From: Arthrobacter sp. NicSoilC5
GTDB taxonomy: Bacteria > Actinomycetota > Actinomycetes > Actinomycetales > Micrococcaceae
Reading direction: 5' to 3'
Assembly (NCBI RefSeq): GCF_019977395.1
Contig: NZ_AP024660.1
Span: 868,001 to 932,000 of the forward strand
DNA length: 64,000 nt
Positions 43,875-55,326 of this stretch are shown here, one piece after another. A model generated the notes under the pieces. That model was given only the letters and a program-made list of their open reading frames with translations, did no database searches and was not told where the DNA came from. Each line of letters starts with the position of its first letter. Positions within the stretch are counted from its first letter, which is position 1. A program made the translations under genes and the position numbers.

Positions 43875-43893
43875 ACCGCACCCTGGCCGGGAC

Positions 43894-45627
<1,734 letters not shown>

Positions 45628-45768
45628 CTAAGTGCACGAAACGGAAGTGCCGGCCTCCGCCCCCAGTGCCGCCTTCACCTGGGCATGAAGACGCTTCGCC
45701 TCCCATTCTAGGAGAGCCGGGGGGAAAATACCCTCAGTGAGCTTGGTAATGGGGGGCATGCGGGGTGC

Positions 45769-45784
45769 GGGACCTTCTTCCCTA
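45769..45784 (+). promoter_or_regulatory. DevR/DosR-type box with leaderless promoter
   Basis: GGGACCTTCTTCCCTA, then TAGGCT exactly 37 bases from its first base (45806-45811) and the ATG at 45818 after six more bases. There is no Shine-Dalgarno sequence. The upstream gap to the kinase gene (45577-45768) shows no further box. Confidence 0.8.
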
Positions 45785-45817
45785 TCCTTGGCAAGCCGGC
45801 CGCCCTAGGCTACGGCC

Positions 45818-46276
45818 ATGAACAGCGCAGCGGCAGAACCGGAAATCAAGGAACTCGGCGTCCACGATTGCTGGCGATACCTCAGGTCAACGTCCCTTTG
45901 CAGGATTGCCTTCACCGACGGCGGCACCGTGGAGAACTACCCGGTGAATTTTGTCCCCACCAACGGCACGTTGCTCATGCGTACCGGCGAAGGAACAAAG
46001 CTTGCTTCCCTGACGGACCGGAAAGCGGTCGCCGTCGAGGCGGACGGAATGAACCAGTACGGCACCATCGCCTGGAGCGTCGTCCTGAAGGGCCATGCCA
46101 TGGTGGTGTCCGATGAAGAGGAAACCAGGGATGCCATGGAGGCCGGCCTGTCCCCCTGGCAGCCGGGTCAAAAAAATATCCTGATCCGGATCACGCCGGA
46201 GAAGATCACCGGCCGGAGGTTCGTGATCGCCGCTCCCACCCATTGGTGGCCGCCGCGGGAGCCCACCGCAGACTAG
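45818..46276 (+). CDS. Pyridoxamine 5'-phosphate oxidase-fold flavin-binding protein
   Basis: A 152-aa split-barrel protein: CWRYLRSTSLCRIAFTDGG, NYPVNFVPTNGTLLMRT, GTKLASL and the AWSVVLKGHAMVV strand follow the PNPOx-like family. These bind FMN or F420 or heme and act as reductases or small-molecule sensors. Mycobacterial DosR regulons contain similar proteins. It appears to have a leaderless transcript from a DevR-type promoter and is followed by a USP gene (53 bases), a P-type ATPase gene and hsp20 on the same strand. Confidence 0.85.
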   Translation: MNSAAAEPEIKELGVHDCWRYLRSTSLCRIAFTDGGTVENYPVNFVPTNGTLLMRTGEGTKLASLTDRKAVAVEADGMNQYGTIAWSVVLKGHAMVVSDEEETRDAMEAGLSPWQPGQKNILIRITPEKITGRRFVIAAPTHWWPPREPTAD

Positions 46277-46329
46277 CCACCCAGCCCGACCTGACACCCC
46301 TCACCAGAACCCCCAAAGGATGGTTTCCC

Positions 46330-47190
46330 ATGGCACCTGCCAAGCCAATCGCCGTCGGCATCTCAGACACTGCGGCGTCCAATGCCGCCCTGTTGTGGGC
46401 AGCAGCCCGGGCCAACCGGCTCAAGTGTCCCCTCGCCGTCGTGAACGTTGTGGACGACCGGTGGATGGCGGCGGAAGTGCTCCCCTACCTCGAAGTCCTG
46501 CGTGAATCAGGCCTGGGCCTCCTGAAGGAGGCCGGCGAAAAAGCCGTCGCCGCCGAACCCGGCCTGCAGATTTCGCTCCAGCTCCTCGAAGGAGGAGTGG
46601 GGGCGGCACTGGGTGACTATTCCAGGAACGCCTCCATGCTTGTCCTGGGCACCAGCGGGCACAACCGCGGTGCGCTGACGGACCGCGCGCTGCAGGCGGC
46701 TGCCACGGCTGAGTGCCCCGTTGCTGTCATCGGTGAGGGCCAGGCGGAGGGCCGCGGCATCCTGGTTGGCGTGGATGGGTCGCGGGAGTCAACGCAGGCA
46801 GTGGCGTTCGCGGCCGCCGAAGCTGATGCGCTCGGTGAGGAACTGACGGTGCTCTACGCTTTCACCGGCCCCAACCGGTGGATCGCGGCCGGGCTCCCGC
46901 AGAGCAGCTTTGCCACCCATGTGGTCGAGGAAGAGCAGATCGTGCTCTCCGAAACCGAGGCGGGACTCCGGCAGGACTATCCGGACCTGGTGGTGCACAC
47001 CGTGATGGAAACCGTGCTGGAGCCGGCGGACGCCCTGCTCCGGGCTGCCGCAGGCGCCCGGCTGCTGGTCCTGGGCAGCCGCGGAAAGGGCGGCTTCGAA
47101 AGACTCGTGCTGGGTTCCACGGCGCACGCGGTGCTGACCCAGCCGCCGTGCCCCACCGTGATCACCCGCATGCACAAGCACAACGGCTGA
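46330..47190 (+). CDS. Tandem universal stress protein
   Basis: A 286-aa two-domain USP starting MAPAKPIAVGISDTAASNAA. The first domain has VLGTSGHNRGALTDRALQ in the nucleotide-loop position, and the second has ILVGVDGSRESTQ and LGSRGKGGFERLVLGST. It is a close paralogue of the USP at 34065. AAAGGATGG lies before the ATG. The upstream in-frame codons were excluded since they overlap the PNPOx gene. Second gene of the 45818-50172 operon. Confidence 0.92.
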   Translation: MAPAKPIAVGISDTAASNAALLWAAARANRLKCPLAVVNVVDDRWMAAEVLPYLEVLRESGLGLLKEAGEKAVAAEPGLQISLQLLEGGVGAALGDYSRNASMLVLGTSGHNRGALTDRALQAAATAECPVAVIGEGQAEGRGILVGVDGSRESTQAVAFAAAEADALGEELTVLYAFTGPNRWIAAGLPQSSFATHVVEEEQIVLSETEAGLRQDYPDLVVHTVMETVLEPADALLRAAAGARLLVLGSRGKGGFERLVLGSTAHAVLTQPPCPTVITRMHKHNG

Positions 47191-47213
47191 CCGGGCCTGC
47201 TGCCTGCCGCACC

Positions 47214-49733
47214 ATGCCACCAGCCGGGGAAAACGGGACGCCGGTCCCGGGAATGGACCTGCGCCATGCCCGGGACGGGCTCTCCACGGCCGAAGTACGC
47301 GAACGGACCGCTTCCGGCCGCATCAACAGCGTGCCCACGGCAACCAGCAGGAGCGTCCGTGAAATCGTCCAGGCCAACGTGTTCACCCTCTTCAACGGCG
47401 TGGTGGGCGGGTGCTTCATCCTGCTCCTGTTCCTTGGCCAGTGGCGTGATGCGCTCTTCGGCCTGTCAGCCATCAGCAATTCGCTGATCGGCATCGTCCA
47501 GGAGTACCGGGCCAAGCGGTCGCTGGACCAGCTGGCCATTCTGCAGGCTGCCCGGAGCACGGTGGTCAGGAACGGGACCAGGGAGAGCATTTCCTCAGAA
47601 GATCTGGTGCGGGACGATCTCGTTGTCCTCAACGCCGGAGACCAGGTCGCGGCGGACCTGTTGCTTCTGGGCGACAGCCCGCTTGAGGTGGACGAGTCCC
47701 TGCTGACCGGCGAGTCGGAGCCCGTCCCCAAAACCGCCGGCGCGGTGCTGCTGTCCGGGTCGCTGATCCTGGCAGGCAACGGCCGGGCCACGGTGCTGCG
47801 GGTAGGGCCGGACACGTTCGCCTACCGGCTGGCCGCCGAAGCACGACGGTTTTCCCTGGTCACGTCTGAGATCCGCAGGGGCCTGGAAAAAGTCTTTACC
47901 GTCATCACCTGGTTGCTCCTGCCCACAGCCCTGCTCCTCACCAATGCGCAGATGCAGGATCAGGGCGGATGGGCTGGCGCTCTCGGGTCGGGGCGGTGGA
48001 TACCGGCCGCCGTGGGGGCGATCGCAGGCATCATGGCCATGATTCCCCTGGGCCTGCTCCTGATGACCAGCGTGGCGTTTGCCGTGGGCGGCCTGCGCCT
48101 GGCCCGCCAAAAGGTCCTCATCCAGGAACTTGCCGCGGTGGAGGTCCTGGCCAGGGTGGACGTCCTCTGCCTCGATAAGACAGGCACGTTGTCCTCCGGT
48201 TCCATCGTGTTCGACGCCATCCACGATGCCGGGACGGCCCGGGCGGCCGGGTGGCGGGCGGCACTGGAATGGTTCGGCGCCAATGCGGACGCCAGCAGCA
48301 CCGCGGCTGCGATCGGGGCAGCCTTTCCCGTCCAGCGACCGCTGCAGGAGCAGGCTTCCGTTCCGTTTTCGTCAGCCCGGAAGTGGAGTTCGGCAACGTT
48401 CGGGCCGGAGTCAGCCGCGGTCGGAACCTGGATCCTGGGAGCACCGGATGCGGTGCTCGGTTCTGCCGGAAGCGTCCGGGCCCATGGCAAGGCCGCCGCC
48501 CTCGCCTCCACCGGCCTCCGGACTTTGGCCCTGGCCCACCTTCCGGCGCCTTTGCCGTCCGGCGCCGCGGACAGTGGCCTGCCCACGGACCTGGTGCCCG
48601 TCATGATCCTGACCTTCCGCGAGAGCATCCGCCGTGATGCCGCCGCGACGCTCGACTATTTCCGGCGCCAGGGGGTTTCCGTCAAGATCATCTCCGGTGA
48701 TGATCCCCGGACAGTGGCGGCCCTGGCAGGTGCGGTGGGTTTTGGCTCCGGTGCTGCCTATGACGCCCGCACACTGCCCCTGGACCCGCTCCAGCTGGAG
48801 GAGGCAGTGGAAGCCTGCGACCTCTTTGGAAGCGTGACGCCGTCCCAGAAGCGGGACCTGATCCAGGCCCTGAAACGGCGGGGGCACACGGTGGCAATGA
48901 CTGGGGACGGGGTGAACGACGTCCTGGCCCTCAAGGAGGCGGACCTGGGCATCGCCATGGACTCGGCCTCGCCGGCGACCAAAGCCGTGGCCCGGCTTGT
49001 GCTCCTGGACGGGCGGTTCGAAAGGCTGCCGGCGGTGGTGGATGAGGGGCGCCGGGCCATCAGCAACATTGAGCGTGTCTCCCTGGTCTTCCTGAGCAAG
49101 ACCGTCTACGCCACGGTCATCTCCATAGTGACCGGCATCCTGTTGCTGGCCTTTCCGTTCCTTCCCCGGCAACTGTCCGCGCTGGACGGACTGACCATTG
49201 GCCTGCCTTCGTTCTTCCTGGCCCTGCAGCCCGGCGGCCAGCGTTACGCACCGGGATTCCTCCGGCGCTCGCTTGCCTTCGCCGTACCGGCAGGAATCTG
49301 CGGAGCCCTGTGCGTCCTCGCGGTCAGCGGCTATGCCCAGATCTGGAGCGGCCACAGCCAGGAAGCCGCGCAATCGGCGGCCACCGTGACCCTGGGCCTG
49401 GTGGCGGCGTGGATCCTGGTGATGGCATCCCGTCCCCTCAACCTGACCAAGGTCCTGATCCTCGCCGGGATGTACGCGGGCCTGGTCCTGCTGTTCACCG
49501 TGCCGTTGACGCAGGAGTTCTTCCGCGTGGACTGGCCGCCAGCCGGGCTGCTGGTGCCCGCGGTTGCAGTGGCCGCGGCAGGGTGCGCGGCCATCGAAAT
49601 CATCGGCCGTCTGACCCGCCGCCGGCCCGCCGCCGCCGATGGGCCGGGGCTGGGACCTTTGACTCTGGAACCGGCATCCCGGGAAGCGGATGGTGGAAAT
49701 GCCGGGCACCGCGATGGTCCGGTATCCAGATGA
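47214..49733 (+). CDS. P-type ATPase, CtpE-like (probable Ca2+ pump)
   Basis: An 839-aa P-type ATPase: LTGESEPVPK, MIPLGLLLMTSVAFAVGG in TM4 (no PEGL/CPx motif), the phosphorylation site CLDKTGTLSSG and MTGDGVNDVLALKEADLG. The layout, with the short N-domain and the IPLGL segment, matches mycobacterial CtpE, a calcium-uptake ATPase; the assignment is by pattern. Two residues differ from the classical GDGVNDAPAL (DV for DA, LA for PA). A long Pro/Gly-rich tail ends the protein. It begins 23 bases after the USP gene and ends 13 bases before hsp20. Confidence 0.85.
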   Translation: MPPAGENGTPVPGMDLRHARDGLSTAEVRERTASGRINSVPTATSRSVREIVQANVFTLFNGVVGGCFILLLFLGQWRDALFGLSAISNSLIGIVQEYRAKRSLDQLAILQAARSTVVRNGTRESISSEDLVRDDLVVLNAGDQVAADLLLLGDSPLEVDESLLTGESEPVPKTAGAVLLSGSLILAGNGRATVLRVGPDTFAYRLAAEARRFSLVTSEIRRGLEKVFTVITWLLLPTALLLTNAQMQDQGGWAGALGSGRWIPAAVGAIAGIMAMIPLGLLLMTSVAFAVGGLRLARQKVLIQELAAVEVLARVDVLCLDKTGTLSSGSIVFDAIHDAGTARAAGWRAALEWFGANADASSTAAAIGAAFPVQRPLQEQASVPFSSARKWSSATFGPESAAVGTWILGAPDAVLGSAGSVRAHGKAAALASTGLRTLALAHLPAPLPSGAADSGLPTDLVPVMILTFRESIRRDAAATLDYFRRQGVSVKIISGDDPRTVAALAGAVGFGSGAAYDARTLPLDPLQLEEAVEACDLFGSVTPSQKRDLIQALKRRGHTVAMTGDGVNDVLALKEADLGIAMDSASPATKAVARLVLLDGRFERLPAVVDEGRRAISNIERVSLVFLSKTVYATVISIVTGILLLAFPFLPRQLSALDGLTIGLPSFFLALQPGGQRYAPGFLRRSLAFAVPAGICGALCVLAVSGYAQIWSGHSQEAAQSAATVTLGLVAAWILVMASRPLNLTKVLILAGMYAGLVLLFTVPLTQEFFRVDWPPAGLLVPAVAVAAAGCAAIEIIGRLTRRRPAAADGPGLGPLTLEPASREADGGNAGHRDGPVSR

Positions 49734-49746
49734 GCAGGGGGCAACA

Positions 49747-50172
49747 ATGACTGACCTGATGAAATGGTTCGAAAGCCGCCGTTCCCCGATGGATGTCATC
49801 GAAAGGCTTTTCGAAGGCGACGTGGGTTCCTCGGCCATCCGGGTTGAGGAGATGGTGGACGGCAACACACTCGTGGTGCGCGCCGAACTGCCCGGCATCG
49901 ATCCGGAAAAGGACGTCGACGTGACGGTTTCCGACGGCGTGCTGTCCATCAAGGCGGAGCGGCAGGAGAAGAAGGAGCAAAAGGACAAGGACAGCTACCG
50001 GTCCGAGTTCCGGTACGGGTCCTTCGTCCGGCGGATTCCCCTTCCCGGCGGCGTCCAGCAGGGTGACGTCACCGCCTCCTACAAGGACGGCGTCCTTGAA
50101 GTCCGGGCGCCCATGCCGGACCAGGGACAGGCAGCCGCGGCGGCGTCGAAGATCCCCATCAGCAGGGGTTGA
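49747..50172 (+). CDS. Hsp20/alpha-crystallin small heat shock protein (HspX-like)
   Basis: A 141-aa small heat shock protein. The alpha-crystallin domain spans about 35-125 with VVRAELPGIDPEKDVDVTV, LSIKAERQEKK and the C-terminal GVLEVRAPM; the terminal IPI (IxI/V anchor) sits in SKIPISRG. It resembles mycobacterial HspX (Acr), the hallmark DosR-regulon chaperone that holds unfolding proteins in dormant cells. AGGGGG lies before the ATG at 49747. It ends the 45818-50172 operon and converges with ppsA. Confidence 0.9.
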   Translation: MTDLMKWFESRRSPMDVIERLFEGDVGSSAIRVEEMVDGNTLVVRAELPGIDPEKDVDVTVSDGVLSIKAERQEKKEQKDKDSYRSEFRYGSFVRRIPLPGGVQQGDVTASYKDGVLEVRAPMPDQGQAAAAASKIPISRG

Positions 50173-50193
50173 GGACAGCCAGGGTACGACGCC

Positions 50194-50251
50194 GGTGCCT
50201 GGCTCCCTGAGGGGACCATCCCTTGAGGTGCCAGGCACCTCAGCCAGGCAC
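50194..50251. terminator. Nested palindromes between hsp20 and ppsA
   Basis: GTGCCTGGCT (50194-50203) pairs with AGCCAGGCAC (50242-50251), enclosing AGGGG/CCCT pairs and a separate perfect palindrome, GAGGTGCCAGGCACCTC (50225-50241). The structures exclude one another. No T run; a bidirectional terminator for two converging transcripts is likely. Confidence 0.6.
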
Positions 50252-50267
50252 TTTCAGCCGGGCCCTT

Positions 50268-52706
50268 TCACGGCGACGGCCGGCCAGCCGCCCGGACCCT
50301 GTCAGCGGCGGCCTCCGCCGCTGCAATGACGGGCAACGTTTTTACGTAGGTATCAGGGTTAAGGGACACCGAATCGATCCCCTGGCTGACCAGGAACTCC
50401 GCCAGGTCCGGATGGTTGCTTGGCCCCTGCCCGCAGATGCCGATTTTGATGCCGGCGGCGTGGGCCTTGCTGATCGCCTGGCCCATCATGGACATCACCG
50501 CCGGATCCCGCTCATCGAACAGTCCGGCAAGTTCCTCCGAGTCGCGGTCCACGCCAAGCACCAGCTGGGTGAGGTCGTTGGACCCGATGGAGAAGCCGTC
50601 AAAGCGCTTGGCGAATTCCTCCGCCAGGACCACGTTGGCAGGAATCTCGCACATCATGTACAGCTGCAGCCCGTCCACGCCGCGCACCAGACCGTGCTCT
50701 TCCATGGCCTGGATGACCTGGTCCGCTTCCCGCACCGTGCGGCAGAAGGGCACCATGACAATGACGTTGCTGAACCCGGCCTGTTCCCGTACCCGTTTGA
50801 TGGCCCTGCACTCCAGGGCGAACCCCTCCCGGTAGTGGCTGCTGTAGTAGCGGGACGCCCCGCGGAACCCCAGCATGGGGTTTTCCTCCGGGCGCTCAAA
50901 CGCGCTGCCGCCGATCAGGTGGCTGTACTCGTTGCTCTTGAAGTCGCTGAGCCGCACAATCACCGGCTTGGGATGGAACAGTGCGGCGATTTTGGCGATG
51001 CCGGTGGCCAGGACGTCAATGAAGTACTCCTGCGGGTCCTGGTAGCCGCTGGTGAGCTTCCGGATCAATGCCGCCTCTTCCGGGTCCGCCACCCTTTCCG
51101 GATGGACCAGGGCCATCGGGTGGACCCGGATCAGGTTGTTGATGATGAACTCCATCCGGGCCAGGCCCACGCCGGCCGCGGGCAGGCGCCACCATTTGAA
51201 CGCGGCAGCCGGGCTGGCGATGTTGATCATCACGGCCGTGCGGGTGGCGGGAAGTGCCTGCATGTCCACTTCCTCCACCGAAAATTCGAGCAGCCCCTCG
51301 TAGACGTGGCCCTCCTCCCCTTCCGCGCAGGACAAGGTGACCTGGGCGCCGTCGGGAAGTACTTCGGTGGCGTTGCGCGTCCCCACGACGGCGGGCACCC
51401 CCAGTTCGCGGCTGACGATCGCGGCGTGGCTGGTTGGGCCGCCGTGGTCGGTGATGATCCCCGCGGCCCGCTTCATCACGGGCACCCAGTCCGGGTCAGT
51501 CATGCGGGTAACCAGGACTGAGCCGTCCACGAAGGATTCGATGTCCTTCGCATCCCTGACTACGCACGCCTGGCCGCTGGCAATGGAGTCACCGATCGCG
51601 GCACCGGTCACCAGCACCCGGCCGGGCCGGTCCAGGTGGTAGGTCCGGAAGGTGGAGGTGCTGCGGCGGGCCTGGACTGTTTCCGGCCTTGCCTGGACCA
51701 TGAAGAGTTCGCCGGTGATCCCGTCCTTGGCCCATTCCATGTCCATCGGACGCCCGTAGTGGTCCTCCACCGCCACCGCCCAGCGGGCCAGCAGGACAAT
51801 CTCCCGGTCGTCCAGCACCAGCGAGCGCTGTTCCCGCCCGGTGGTCTCGACCGTCCGGGTCCGCGCATCCCCTCCCTGGCTGTAAACCATCTTGCGTTCC
51901 TTTGCACCCAGTTCCCGCTCGATGACCGGGCTGAAGCGCTGATCCGCCAGGAGCGGCTTGAACACCTGGAACTTGTCCGGGTTGATGGTCCCCTGGACCA
52001 CGGTCTCCCCCAGCCCCCAGGCGGCGCTGATGACCACCACGCCGGGAAAACCAGATTCCGTGTCGATCGAGAACATCACCCCGGACGCCCCGAGGTCCGA
52101 TCGGACCATCCGCTGGACCCCCACGGACAGGGCAACGTCCAGGTGGTCATAGCCCTTCATTTCGCGGTAGCTGATGGCCCGGTCCGTGAACAGGGAGGCG
52201 TAGCAGCGCCGGCATGCCTCCAGGACGCCGCGTTCCCCTGCCACGTTCAGGAACGTTTCCTGCTGGCCGGCGAAGCTGGCGTCCGGCAGATCCTCGGCGG
52301 TGGCGCTGCTGCGGACAGCAACAGCGGCCTCAGCCTGTCCGGCGCGTTGGCACAGGGCCCGGTAATGTTCCTGGATGCCGCCGGCGATGTCCTCCGGGAA
52401 GGTGGCCTGCAGGAACAGTTCGCGGATTGCCGCCCCGGCCTGGCGAAGTGTCGACCGCCCGGCCCGCTGGTCCTCGATGTGTTTCCGGATCCGAGGTTCC
52501 AGGTTGTTGGCGGCGAGGAACGCGCGGTAGGCGGAGGCCGTGGTGGCGAACCCTTCAGGAACCCTGACACCGGCGGACTTCAGTGCCCGGCTGAGTTCCC
52601 CGAGGGAAGCGTTCTTTCCTCCCACCGAGGGGATGTCCGCGATCCCGGTGTCTTCTATCCACATCACGTTGACGTTGGCCAGGGACGTTTCTGCGGAGGC
52701 GCTCAT
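50268..52706 (-). CDS. ppsA: Phosphoenolpyruvate synthase (PEP synthase)
   Basis: 812 aa, normal for PEP synthase. The N-terminal ATP-grasp domain starts SVGGKNASLGELSRALKSAG, the swivelling domain has the catalytic histidine in ITDHGGPTSHAAIVSREL and the PEP-utilisers barrel ends with GICGQGPSNHPDLAEFLVSQ and GIDSVSLNPD. It turns pyruvate plus ATP into PEP, AMP and phosphate. The ATG at 52706 fits both the family and a leaderless promoter: AAGAAT ends six bases upstream, and a DevR-type box lies 35-49 bases upstream. A reading frame extending to 53063 has no support. In the island it could feed gluconeogenesis or recycle carbon during non-growth. Confidence 0.95.
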   Translation of the reverse strand: MSASAETSLANVNVMWIEDTGIADIPSVGGKNASLGELSRALKSAGVRVPEGFATTASAYRAFLAANNLEPRIRKHIEDQRAGRSTLRQAGAAIRELFLQATFPEDIAGGIQEHYRALCQRAGQAEAAVAVRSSATAEDLPDASFAGQQETFLNVAGERGVLEACRRCYASLFTDRAISYREMKGYDHLDVALSVGVQRMVRSDLGASGVMFSIDTESGFPGVVVISAAWGLGETVVQGTINPDKFQVFKPLLADQRFSPVIERELGAKERKMVYSQGGDARTRTVETTGREQRSLVLDDREIVLLARWAVAVEDHYGRPMDMEWAKDGITGELFMVQARPETVQARRSTSTFRTYHLDRPGRVLVTGAAIGDSIASGQACVVRDAKDIESFVDGSVLVTRMTDPDWVPVMKRAAGIITDHGGPTSHAAIVSRELGVPAVVGTRNATEVLPDGAQVTLSCAEGEEGHVYEGLLEFSVEEVDMQALPATRTAVMINIASPAAAFKWWRLPAAGVGLARMEFIINNLIRVHPMALVHPERVADPEEAALIRKLTSGYQDPQEYFIDVLATGIAKIAALFHPKPVIVRLSDFKSNEYSHLIGGSAFERPEENPMLGFRGASRYYSSHYREGFALECRAIKRVREQAGFSNVIVMVPFCRTVREADQVIQAMEEHGLVRGVDGLQLYMMCEIPANVVLAEEFAKRFDGFSIGSNDLTQLVLGVDRDSEELAGLFDERDPAVMSMMGQAISKAHAAGIKIGICGQGPSNHPDLAEFLVSQGIDSVSLNPDTYVKTLPVIAAAEAAADRVRAAGRPSP

Positions 52707-52740
52707 GGCTTGATTCTTGCCCGGGGCAGCAGGGGCAGTC

Positions 52741-52755
52741 AGAGGCTTTGGTCCC
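52741..52755 (-). promoter_or_regulatory. DevR/DosR-type box with leaderless promoter for ppsA
   Basis: Minus-strand GGGACCAAAGCCTCT, then AAGAAT (52718-52713) beginning 37 bases from its first base, then six bases, then ATG. The right half of the box is imperfect. Confidence 0.6.
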
Positions 52756-52770
52756 GGCGGCCGGCCACGC

Positions 52771-55326
52771 CTAGATGCGGCGCAGCCGCCCCCGGACTGA
52801 TTTATGGATCCAGTCCGCAAGCAGGACCGCCGGGGCTGCGAGGAGTGCAAGGAGGAGGCCTTCCGGGGGTGGCGGGGACTGGCCCAGCAATGCGGCGAGG
52901 GAAGGCACGTACAGGCACACGGCAAGGATGGCCGCTTCAGCCAGCACGGCCCACACCAGCAGCTTGTTGGTGCCCCAGCCCAGCTTCCAGGGGGGCACCG
53001 TAGCGCTCCGGCACGCGAAGGCGTTGGCGAGCTGTCCCAGGACGACGGCGGTGAAGGCGGCACCGGACGCGGCCATCAGCAGGGGCGCCGGGGGTACCTG
53101 CCCGCGGGTCCAGCCGCCACCGGCCAGGACAGCTGAGAACACTGCCATTTCCACGGCGGCTTCCACCGGGCCCAGGATGCAGAAGACCCGGATGATCAAG
53201 CGCCGGTCCATCAGGTGCCTGCGTTCAGGCGGACGGGCCAGCACGCGTCTGCCCGGCGGCTCAGCGCCCAGGGCCAGCGCAGGCAGGAGGTCGGTGCCGA
53301 TGTCCAGGGCAAGGATTTGAAGGACGCCCAGGGCAAGCGGGAAGTGGCCGCCGGAGAGCGCCCAGATGACGAAGGGGGTCAGTTCGGCCACGTTGTCGGT
53401 GAGGTGGTAGGTAAGGAACCTGTGGATGTTGGCGTAGGTTGCCCGGCCTTGTTCGATGGCGGCCACAATGGTGCCGAAGTGGTCATCGAGGAGGACCAGG
53501 TCCGCGGCTTCGCGGGCCACGTCGGTTCCGCTCAGGCCCATGGCCACCCCGATGTCGGCTTCGCGCAGTGCCGGGCCGTCGTTGACGCCGTCGCCGGTCA
53601 TGGCCACCACGTGCCCGCGGGACTGCAGGGCCTTGGCGACGCGAAGCTTTTGCTCGGGTGAGACCCTGCTGACCACCACTCCGTCACGGTCCAGGAGTGC
53701 TCCGAGCACCTGGTCGTCGTCCGGGAGGTCTGCGCCTTCCAGAACGTATTCGGGTGTCCCGGTCAGGCCGATCTGCCGGGCAATTGCCGCCGCGGTGGCA
53801 GGATGGTCGCCGGTGATCATGGCTACCCGCAGCCCTGCCTGCCGCGCGGTGCGGATCACGTCCCCAACGTCCGGCCGCGGCGGGTCCTGCAGCCCGATCA
53901 GGCCCAGGAGTTCCATGCCCGTTTCGAGCTCCGCTGCTGACGCGGACTGCCATGTTTCAGGGGCTCCCCCAAGCCGCCGCCGGGCCACCGCGATGACGCG
54001 CAGGCCGCGTCTCGCCATCACCTCCACCTGTTCCTTGACCGGCCCCGGCACGGATCCGCACACCGGAAGGACGGTTTCGGGGGCGCCTTTGCAGTACAGG
54101 TCGGGACCCACGATTGCCGATTCCCTGCGCCGTACCGGGTCGAATGGCAGCCTCCGCGACGGTACAGGAGCGGACACCCAACCGGTCAGCCTGCGGGCAA
54201 GGGCGTCCATGGCCGCTTCCATCGGGTCACCCTGGGCACGCCATTGCCCGTCGTGCAATTCAGCGCGGCCCTGTGAGGCGGTCCGGGCGGCGAGCGCAGC
54301 CTGGGCTGCCTTCTCCACGCCCCGGCCCTCGATCTGCGCCTCCGGGGCATACCCCTCGCCTGTCACCTGGATGGACCCTTCCGGTGTGAAGACCTCGACG
54401 GCGTTCATCCGGTTCTGCGTGAGGGTCCCGGTCTTGTCGGTGCAGATGAAAGTGGTCGAGCCCAGGGTTTCCACGGCCTCCAGGTTGCGCACCAGTCCCT
54501 TGCGCGATGCCATGCGTTGGGCGCCCATGGCCAGGGACAGCGTGACGGTGGGCAGGAGTCCTTCCGGCACCAGAGCTACGGCAACGCCAATGGAGAACAG
54601 AAACGAATCGCGCCACTGGAAACCCACCAGCAGCGATGCCAGGAAGAAGACAGCGGCGATGCCCAATGCCATGCCGGCCGTCACCCGGACAATCCGCCGC
54701 AGTTCCATGGACAGCGGTGTGGGCGGTGCAACCGCTCCGCTGGTGAGGGCGGCGATTCCTGCCAGCCTGGTGCCGGCACCAGTCGCGGAAACGGTCGCCT
54801 CCCCGTAGCCATTAACCAGGAAGGTGCCGCCCCACGCCTGGCCGCCTGGGGCTTTCGGTACCGGCTCGCTTTCTCCGGTCAGCATCGATTCGTCCACCGC
54901 GCAGGCCGAGGCGGTCAGGAGGACCATGTCTGCCGGCACACGGTCGCCGGCAGCCAGCAGCACCACATCCCCCACCACCAGTTCACTGGCGTCGACCTTG
55001 CGCACTTTCCCGTCCCGGCGGACCACCACGTCGGCGGGCAGCAGTCCCCGCAGCTTTGCGGCGGCGTGCTGGGCGCGTTCCTGCTGGATGTGGGCGAACA
55101 CCCCATTGACTATGACGACGACGATAATCGCCACCGCCAGTTGGGGCATGTCCGCAATAAAGGCCAGCCCGGCGGCGCACCAGAGCATGAGGGCGAAGAA
55201 ATGCGTCATCTCCCCCCAGAGCTTCCGCCACTGGGATACCGGTTTTTCCGTCGGAAGCTGGTTGGGGCCCGCCTGCCTCAGGAGTTCCGCCGCCCGTTCA
55301 GAGCTCAGGCCCTCCGCGGCCCTCAC
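52771..55326 (-). CDS. P2-type cation-transporting ATPase
   Basis: An 851-aa pump: LRQAGPNQLPTEKPVSQWRK at the N-terminus, LTGESEPVPKAPGG, VPEGLLPTVTLSLAMG in TM4, the phosphorylation site FICTDKTGTLTQNRM and MTGDGVNDGPALREADIGVA. The PEGL motif and the cation-transporter C-terminal domain (with TDLLPALALGAEPP) indicate a SERCA/Na+,K+-ATPase-like branch. The ion is not identified. GTG 55326 overlaps the USP stop by four bases, so USP and pump are translationally coupled. ppsA follows. Confidence 0.88.
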   Translation of the reverse strand: MRAAEGLSSERAAELLRQAGPNQLPTEKPVSQWRKLWGEMTHFFALMLWCAAGLAFIADMPQLAVAIIVVVIVNGVFAHIQQERAQHAAAKLRGLLPADVVVRRDGKVRKVDASELVVGDVVLLAAGDRVPADMVLLTASACAVDESMLTGESEPVPKAPGGQAWGGTFLVNGYGEATVSATGAGTRLAGIAALTSGAVAPPTPLSMELRRIVRVTAGMALGIAAVFFLASLLVGFQWRDSFLFSIGVAVALVPEGLLPTVTLSLAMGAQRMASRKGLVRNLEAVETLGSTTFICTDKTGTLTQNRMNAVEVFTPEGSIQVTGEGYAPEAQIEGRGVEKAAQAALAARTASQGRAELHDGQWRAQGDPMEAAMDALARRLTGWVSAPVPSRRLPFDPVRRRESAIVGPDLYCKGAPETVLPVCGSVPGPVKEQVEVMARRGLRVIAVARRRLGGAPETWQSASAAELETGMELLGLIGLQDPPRPDVGDVIRTARQAGLRVAMITGDHPATAAAIARQIGLTGTPEYVLEGADLPDDDQVLGALLDRDGVVVSRVSPEQKLRVAKALQSRGHVVAMTGDGVNDGPALREADIGVAMGLSGTDVAREAADLVLLDDHFGTIVAAIEQGRATYANIHRFLTYHLTDNVAELTPFVIWALSGGHFPLALGVLQILALDIGTDLLPALALGAEPPGRRVLARPPERRHLMDRRLIIRVFCILGPVEAAVEMAVFSAVLAGGGWTRGQVPPAPLLMAASGAAFTAVVLGQLANAFACRSATVPPWKLGWGTNKLLVWAVLAEAAILAVCLYVPSLAALLGQSPPPPEGLLLALLAAPAVLLADWIHKSVRGRLRRI

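Noticed and set aside
50211..50224. GGGGACCATCCCTT, resembling a DevR box
   Set aside because: It is too short between half-sites and forms part of the nested palindromes between the converging hsp20 and ppsA genes.
50268..53063. N-terminal extension of ppsA to 53063
   Set aside because: The additional 119 codons overlap the upstream ATPase gene and do not match PEP synthase; the promoter points to 52706.
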